From NCBI RefSeq assembly GCF_020023735.2, contig NZ_CP076444.2, positions 1-64,000 of the forward strand: a stretch of 64,000 nt of DNA. Reading direction: 5' to 3'. This document shows positions 10,663 through 19,600 of this stretch, one piece after another. Position numbers and translations under genes: made by a program. The stretch comes from Mycoavidus sp. HKI (GTDB lineage Bacteria > Pseudomonadota > Gammaproteobacteria > Burkholderiales > Burkholderiaceae). Numbering within the stretch: the first letter of the stretch is position 1; each line of letters opens with the position of its first letter. The notes beneath the pieces were generated by a model, which did not search any database, was not told the DNA's origin, and saw nothing but the letters and a program-made list of their open reading frames with translations.

Positions 10663-13600
10663 TTACGCACCATCGAGCAGTGTTTCGGGCAGGTGCAATA
10701 GATCGACATCGCCCGTCAAGGTTTCGCCAACATACGAAACAACTTCAGTCATGCATTGATCAGGTTCGATAAAAAGATGGTTGCCGTCAAAGCAGCGCAA
10801 CGTAAATGGGTTGCACAGTTGTCGCCAGGCCAGGACCTCGCTTTCCTGCACTTGGATGTCCCGCGCACCATGCAAGCCGGAAACGGGTATCGGCAGCGGT
10901 TGTACGATACCCGTTCGAAATGTATCCACCATCTCGAAGGTTGAGATGAGCGCGGGCAACTGGGCGTGAATCAGGTCGCGGCTGAAATTGAATAACCTGG
11001 CCTCACGCATCGAGTACTCCAGCGCATCGATGACCGTCGTGAGAAGGGGTCCGGCATTCGGGTCGCAGATGTCATCGAGTATCGGCAGGCGTTCTAACCC
11101 ATGCTGGCGATAGCTAACCCGCATATCGCGGATCACCGGATTTTCGGTGCTTACCGGAGCAGAAAAGGCTGCGGCGAAGAGATGCTTCGGCAAGGGCATG
11201 CCAGACGCCCTGAGATGTAGGCACCAGACATAAGCCATCAGCGCGCCCGCACTGTGGCCGTACAGCGCGAACGGCTGCTCCAGCTCGTCGCCAAGCAGCC
11301 CTGTCAAGGTCGAGGCCAGGGCCCAGACATCCTGCAACGGACGCTCCCGGAAACGGTCTCCCCTGCCAGGCAGCTCGATGGGTCGCACTTCGATGTGATC
11401 GGGCAAGCGCTCTTGCCAGCCATTGAACACCGCGGTGGACATGTGGGCATAAGGGAAGCAGTACAGACGTATGCTGGTTTTCTTCTGGGCTTGTCCCCTA
11501 ACCCAGGCATGGCGTTGCCGCGACCACGGTTTGAGGTCGATGAAGGGCTTGTATTCGCCGGCCGGCTCTGCAACCGAGGTAGACGCTTCGTCCGGCGCTA
11601 AGCCGTGCGATTGCAGTTGCGCTATTAGATCGCGGAGTGAGGCCTGGAACAGGTTTTTGATCGTGATGCTGCGATTGTCCAGCTGCTTCTGAAGTTTCAT
11701 CAGCATGAGGGAATCCATGCCCAGCTCCAGCAAGGCTTTGTCGAGATCGATCTGGTCCTGCTCGCAATCAAGCAGTTCAGCGACGATCGTCAGCAGGTCG
11801 TCCTTCGTCAGCGTGTTACCGCTGTCAAACAGTGCGTCCAGTTGCTTCGCAGCGGCCCGATTGCCCTGGCCGAGCTGCTGCAAACGGGCTAATCCGCACG
11901 TCATCACGCTCTGGCCCCGGCCATCGACGATGGCCCAGGCCGTCATGAAGCGCCGCACGCCATCCTGGCCCGGCGCGTCACTAGATACCTCGTCACCTTT
12001 CTGTGGGAGCAGCACGTTGACCAATTGATACTCGTCATCGTGCGCCAAGCTTCCGGACAGCCAGATGTCTTCCATGACCGTCGTCATGTAAGGAACGTCC
12101 CCGTCTGTATCCGCTAACAGGATCGACGGCTGTAGCGCCGCGTCGATGAAACCGGGGTGCGCGCCAAATCCGTAATCATCGCGCCCGAAGTCGAGCTGCA
12201 ACGGCGCTAGGCTGAATTGGTCATAGAAGCGGCATTCGCGTACCGCGCGGATAAAGCCGTCGGCAGGGAAACCCATCGCCGCGTATCGGCTATAGAATGC
12301 CGCCTCGTCAAGTGTGTGATGCGGCATCCCCGGAGCGCTCAAGATCGAAGTTAACCACACTTCGATGGGGCGCTGTATGTCCGCATCTGGCGCCGCCTCC
12401 ACCCGCGCCTGGGCAGTTTTCGTCCAGACGGAGTCCGCTGTGGCCTGGGCATCGGACATCTTTGCGGCAATCGGCTGGTAGTAGAAGGTCACGCGATAGC
12501 CCTGCCGCCCTTCGTCTTCTACCATCACCTGGACTTTCGTATCAGTCTGTGTCGACATGAGGAGCGGCAACAAGAACTCGAAGCGGCGAATCGCGAGATG
12601 CGGGCGGTTGAAGTACTGAGAAAACATCCGGTAGATCACGTCGAGGTAGAACCCAACGTGGAAATTGCCCGTGTCCATGAGTCCGGCTTCGCCTGGTCGA
12701 AGCGTCAGTTCGAGGCGTAGCGTCTCGGTCGCCGACGGACAGTGGATGAGCGGTAGGAACTGTCCCGCGGCCGCCACCGCACTGGCTGCGTCGCGCATCG
12801 GCGCTGCCGGATGCTCAACTTCCGAGCAATGCGCCCAGTAGGACTTGAGGGTCAGGCCGGTCGCGGGATACGTGTCGAGAAAGCGCCGCTCACGGTCCGG
12901 CCCCGTCGTCACGTGGCCATCCTCGGGTCGGTCGTCATCGACTGAGCTCAGCACGATGTGCCCGTTGACGCCGCCAAACCCGAATGAGCTGACCCCAGCG
13001 ATACGACCCGGCCCGCTCCAGTGAACTGGCTTATCGGGAAACCGAAAGCCGGGATCAGGGATCTTGAACAGCGGGTTGAGGGTGTCGAGATGGTTGTTGG
13101 CAGGAATCTTCTCCAGGTACAGGCACAGAGCTGCCTTGATGACACCCGCGATCCCGGCGGCCGGTTCGAGATGGCCGATGTTGGTCTTCAAGCACCCCAA
13201 TATGCAGGGGTGGTCGGCGAGTCGGCCAACGTTGACAACGTTCCCGAGCGCTTCAATTTCCACCGGATCGCCGAGATAAGTGCCCGTGCCGTGCGTCTCA
13301 ATGTAGCCAGCCTGGGTCGGTGAAAGACCCGCGTGCCGGAATGCGGCTCGAATCACCCCCTCCTGCGCGCATCCGTTAGGCGCCGTCATGCCGTTGCTCT
13401 TGCCGTCCTGGTTAACTGCCGAGCCCGCCACCACAGCGTAGATCCGGGGCCGCAGAGATTGCGTGCGGTGTCGCTGCGCTTTATCGAACCGCTGCAGTAC
13501 GATCATGCCGACGCCTTCGCCCGGCACATATCCGTCGGCGCGCGCGTCAAACGTGTGGCACTTACCGGTCGGCGATAGCATACTGGCATCTTGCAGCAAC

Positions 13601-16600
13601 CGGGTCAGGCCGGGATTTAGGTTGAGGCTGACGCCGCCAACCAGCGCGAAATCAATCTGTCCGCTGCGCAGATACTGGCAGGCGATGTCGAGCGCTACCA
13701 GGGTTGACGAGCAAGCCGTATCCAACACCAGGCTTGGCCCTTTGAAGCCATAGTAATAGGACAGCCGGTTGGCTGCGATGGCGCTGGCGTTGCCAGTAGC
13801 GATGAAAAGTGCGTTGTCTTTGTCGTAGTCGTTCGCGAACTGCATATACTCGCTCGCGTACTGGGCGATGAATACGCCGGTATTGGCGAAATCCGCATGC
13901 TTCCTGATATCGGCATCCTCGATTGCTCGCTGCGCGTTCAACATCAGGAGGCGCTGCTGCGGATCCATCAGGCGCGCTTCCCGCGGCGAGATATTGAAGA
14001 AGCCCGGATCAAACAGGTCAATGTCGTCAAGGTAACCCCCGAAGACGGTCGCGAGGTCCTCGTCGGTGAACGAGTCATTAAGGCCCAAGAGATCCCGCCG
14101 CGCGCTCGGGTAATGCGCCACCCCGTCGAAGCCTTCGATCAGACGCGTCCAGAACGCCGGCAAGTCCCGCGCCTGGGGGAACTGACCAGACATGCCGATG
14201 ATGCCGATGCTGTTATGGTTGTCAGTTTTACCCGTGCTACTGTCGTCGGACACGATCAACGGCGTGGCACCCGTTGTACCCGCTGCGCCGACTTGCATTC
14301 TCACGTTCGTCAAAGCCGAGCTGCCGCGCTGCGCGTCGATAAAGCTAGCGAGCTCCCGAATGGTCGGGTAGCGGAAAATGGCCGATGGCAGGATCTCGAA
14401 CGACAACCGGTCGGATAGGCCAGCAAAGAAGGTGAGCGAATTGATCGAATCCAAGCCTATCTCGGCGAAGGTCTGGTCCGGATGCAGATCGTCCTGACCG
14501 AGCAAAATGCTCAACTGCTCCAACAACACGCTAATGATTTCAGTTCCCGGCGCGAAGACTTGCGCTTCCTCGCCAGCGTCGTCCTCCGGTCGAGGCCGGG
14601 CGTTATCCAAGCGCGCGGCATAATAAGAGAAGACCGGCAGCCGCTGCACGCCGCGATTGACTTGCGCGTACTTGCGCCAGTCGGCATCGAATACGATGGA
14701 TTCGCCGACATCGTGGGTCAAGATGCGCTCCAGCAGTGTTACGCCCTGCTCAGGCGTGAGCATCGACATGCCCAGCGCATCGAAAAAGGCCCGGTGATTG
14801 TGCGCCACCGCCATGCCGGCGCCGTCCCAGTCCGTCCACTGTATGACCTGGGTTGGCCGTCCCTGTCGACGGCGTGCCGCGGCCAGTGCGACCAGAGACG
14901 CGTTGGCTGCGCTATATGCGCTGAGCCCGTTGCCTTGCATGCCCTCCACCGATGAGATCGACGAGAACAGGCAAAAATATCGCACCGGGTCATCGCGGGT
15001 GAGCCGATCGAGGCAATGCGCGCCGACCAGTTTGGGACGCACAACGTCGCTCAGAATATCGACCGTTGTCTCACGGATAGGGATCGCATCGGTCGTGATG
15101 CCTGCTAGATGGAATACACCCGTGATCGGCATGCCGATCACGGCCCTCAGGCCGGTGAGGCGGCGCCGAAGCGCCCCTTCGTCGCGCAGGTCTGACTGTA
15201 TATACGAGAGCGTCACACTGCGGGTACGGGCAAGCTCGTCGATGAAGTCTTGGATCCGAGTCCCGGACGGCAGGCTCGGATGCTGTAATATCGACGAGGC
15301 TGGCTTACGACCGATGACAATCAGTTGTCTTACCCCCTGGTCGACTAGCCAGCGCAGGAGGGTGAGGCCAATGCCGCCGAAGCCACCCGTCAAGATCATG
15401 GCACCGAACGGATTCAGGGCACCCGCCGGGCGGCTGATTGTTAGCGGGCAAAGCCGTTGGCACAGTCGCTTGCCGTCGCGGAGGCGGACTCTTGTGTCGG
15501 CCCCCGCGCAGTGCAACTCGCCGTGGATTCGGTTCAGCCCGTCTTCCGCCAGCGAGTCGGTGTCGATGATGAGGCTGCCGATCTCCGGCACCTCGAACCG
15601 CAGGAAGCTGAAGTATCTCGACAAAGCTTCCTGGATTGGGTCAGTTTCTCCGTGAGCGGTGAGATTCACGAGGATAAGCTTGAGCCCCTTGCGCTGCCCG
15701 GCCAGGTCTACTGCGCGTTCGACGAACCGAGTGAGCTGCCCAGCCCTAGCCTGGAAAGCGGCGTCGAGCATCGCACAGTCCGTGCTGGCCGTCACTAAGC
15801 TTGCGTGCGGCTGGACCAAGACGAACGTTTCGCACTCGCTCGAGCGCAGCAGGTGGGACAAGCGCTGGTCGAAGGTGCCGTCGCGATCCAAGATGATCGA
15901 GTGCACGCTTTCTGTCCTGCCGGCAGCCCAGCACTGTAGCACTCCATCATCCTCGCACAGCACCACGACAGGGTTCGGCGCTGGTGCCGCATGCTCAGGA
16001 ATCCACTCTACTTCGCTCCAATATGTCTGCATTAGCCACCCATCGAGATCAGCGCTGCCCTCTGCGGTGCTGGACGGCTTCGCTGCTACCGCGCCCGCCG
16101 GCACCAACAGGTCGCTGATCCAATGGCGCTTCGTAAGAAATGGATAGCAAGGTAACGGCACGAAGCGCCTGCGCGGGTGCGCCCCGCTTTGAGATGCGGG
16201 AACGGGCCATGCGATCGGCGCACCGGCTGTCCACGCTTGGGCAAGCGCATGCGAATCCGCCGCGAGCGACGGGGTAAGCGATTGCTGCCCGCCGTCGAGA
16301 CTGTCGCCCCGATAGGGGCCACCTTGGTGCGCAAAGTCCGGCGCGGCGAGCCAGCCCCTCAATTGATAGAGTGCATCCGCGCGGTCCCGCACCACCAGCG
16401 CAAGCCGGTGGCGGAACATAGGCTTGCAGTGCTGCAGCGTGAAAGCCACATCGTGCAATGCATGAGCATCGCCGCTTGGGCTGTCCAAAAAGTCCGCGAG
16501 TCGTCGCGCTTGTGCTGGCAACTGTGCTGGGACGTGGGCGGACAGCGGGAGGATCAGCGGCAATGCGCTGTGGCGAGAGTCCGCAGGACCGTTCGGTTGG

Positions 16601-19600
16601 TCAACCACCGGGGCTTCCTCCAGGATCATGTGCACATTGACGCCGCCAGCTCCAAAAGAACTGATCCCGGCACGGCGTGGCAAGGCACGCCCGTTGCGCT
16701 CGATAACCGGCCAAGGCATTGCCTGCTCAGGGACATAGAAGCCTGCCTTCGCGAACGGGATATCGGGATTGAGAGGCCCATGCAGCAAAGTAGGTACCAA
16801 CATCTTATGCTGCAACTGTAGCACCGTTTTGGTCAATTGGGCGATACCGGCTGCGGCTTCACTATGACCGATGTTAGCCTTGACTGATCCGAGCGCGCGC
16901 GAGAAGCTGGCCTCAGCCGGATACGCGTCCATCAACCCCTGTATCTCAATCGGGTCGCCGAGCGCCGTGCCGGTGCCGTGCGCTTCGATGTACGAAATCG
17001 TATCCATGCTCACCTTTGAGCGCGCTAGGGCGGCCTTAATCGCTTTGGTCTGGCTGACGGGATTCGGCACTGTAAACCCCTGCGTCTTGCCGTCGTGGCT
17101 GATGCCCGTGCCCTTGATCAAGGCAAGGACTGTGTCGCCGGCTTTGATCGCGTCAGCATATCGCTTGAGCAGAACGACACCGACCCCTTCGCCTGGCACA
17201 TAGCCATCGCCGCCTACCGCGAACGCATGACAGCGGCCATCGCTGGCGGCGAAGCTCGACGCGCACAACGTGAGGTATTTGCTCGGGTGTAAGATCAAGT
17301 TGACACCACCGGCGAGGGCCGCCTCGGTTTCACCGCTGCGAAGACTCTCGCAAGCCAGATGCAACGCATACATGGAGGATGAGCAGGCCGTGTCCACCAC
17401 GACGCTCGGGCCAGTGAAATTGAAGAAGAACGAAATCCGGTTGGCGACCGAGAACGTCTGTGAGCCGGCCGGATAAAAAGGCGCGCGGGCGTTGAGCGCA
17501 TCCGCGCCGATGAGTTGGTAATTATTGAAGCTAACACCGGCGAACACACCAAAGTCGCGTGGCCGGGACTGCCAGCGCGCATCGAGATAGCCCGAGCTTT
17601 CAAGGCAGACCCAGGCCATTTCGAGAAACTGGCGCTCCTGCGGGTCCATCAGCGCCGCGTCCTGTGCGGAGAGCTTGAAAAACGCCGCATCGAATTGTGA
17701 AATATCGCCGAGAAAGCCGCCCCACTTGCAGTAGATCGTGTCGCTCTTGCCTTTGACATTAGGCCGATAGATCTCGCGACAGTCGAAGCGCTCGCGCGGA
17801 ATTTCCGTGACACAATCCACGCCACCGACGAGATTGGCCCAGAAGGTATCAAGCGTCTCGGCCTGTGGATAGCGTCCGCTCATGCCCACGATGGCGATCG
17901 CATCGTCATTGCCGTGGTCCCTGTTGGCGGCCACATGCCCCGACGTGGGGCGGTGCGCAGCGCCGGACTGCGCTGCGGAAGGGGGCGTGTTCGCGGATGC
18001 GTCCGGCCCGATCCGTGGGTCTAGATAGGCGGCCAAGTCTGCCAAGGTCTTATACTTGAACAGCAGCGCGGCATCGTTTTCTCCGGTCCACATCGCGATG
18101 CGCTGATTCAGTTTCGTGATCATCACGGAGTCGAGGCCGAGCGCCTCGAAATCTGCATGCGGATCGAGTCGCTCGGCGGGGAATCCGCTGATCTCGCTTA
18201 ACGCATCGGCTAGTCTGACATACGCGGTGCGGGGTGTCGCGGCCGACACCAGCGGGACGGTAGGCATATCGTCATGTGGCTCGGAACGCAGCGATGGCAC
18301 CCAATATCGCTCCTTGGCGAACGGGTAACCCGGCAGGCTGACTCTGCGATACGCATCGGCTTGCAGGCCACGGTTTGCGCGCATCAGGCTCCAATCGATC
18401 ACGCCGCCCCGGCACCAGAACCTGAGCAGTTGCGTCGTCTTACCTTCGCGGCTCCAGGATAACACCAGCAGCGCCACATCCGCTGCGGAAAGATCCGGCA
18501 GCACGCCACCACGCTTCGCTTCACCGGCGTAGATCTCCTGCTCGCCTAGCCGAGCCATTGCGGACTCGTCGAGTGGGTCAGCGGCCAGGAAGAGGGTCAA
18601 TCGGTTGACGAGTTCCTCGAGCGATGCTGCCCACACGCCAAGCCGGTACCGATGCGCGTCCCGGCCTACCTGCAGCGTATAGCTGATGTCGCCCAGCAGA
18701 CGGAGGCGATCGTCTTGGCTGGGCGTGGTGTCGAGCTGCTGTCCAACGTGGGCGACCAGCATTTGCGCCAGAGCCTGCAGCTGGGTCCAGCTACCGGCAG
18801 ACAGAGGAATGATCACCGGCATGCGGGGCAGCGGACGAGCATCGGGTGCAGACCGGTACTCTTCTAGCACAACGTGCGCGTTGGAGCCGCCTGCGCCAAA
18901 TGACGACAGGCCAGCCACCCGCAGCGCGTTGTGCGGGCCAAGTGCCGTCCAGTCGGACAGGGTTTGCTGGACCACAAAGGGCGACTCCGAAAAATTGATC
19001 ACCGGATTGAGCACGGCCGCATGCAGCGACGGCACCAGCTGACGATGCTTCATCTGCAACAGCACCTTGGTGATGCCGGCAACACCCGCGGCGCTTTCGC
19101 AATGCCCGATATTCGACTTCACCGACCCGATCGCGCAGAATTGCCCAAGACCGGATGACTGGAACGCCGTGGCAAGCGAGGCGATTTCAATCGGATCGCC
19201 AAGCGCCGTGCCCGTGCCGTGCGCTTCGAGATAGCTGATCTGGCGCGGCTGCAGGCCAGCGCGAGCATAGGCCTTGGCGATGACCTCCGCCTGCGCCCTG
19301 ACGCTGGGCACGGAATAACCAGCGGAACGGCCGCCGTGATTGATCTCGCACGCGCGGATGATGCCGTAGATGTGATCGCCGTCGGCTTCGGCACGGGCGA
19401 GCGGCTTGAGCAGCAGCGCCCCTACCCCCTCGCCCGGCACATAACCGTCGCCGCCTTTGCCAAACGCCTCGCAACGCCCCTGGCTAGAGATGAAGTGTCC
19501 TTGCGCGAGCATCAGGTATTTGTTCGGATGCAGTGAGAGATTCACGCCGCCCACCAGCGCCGCCGCGCAATCGCCGTGTTTGAGCGCGCGGCAGGCGAGA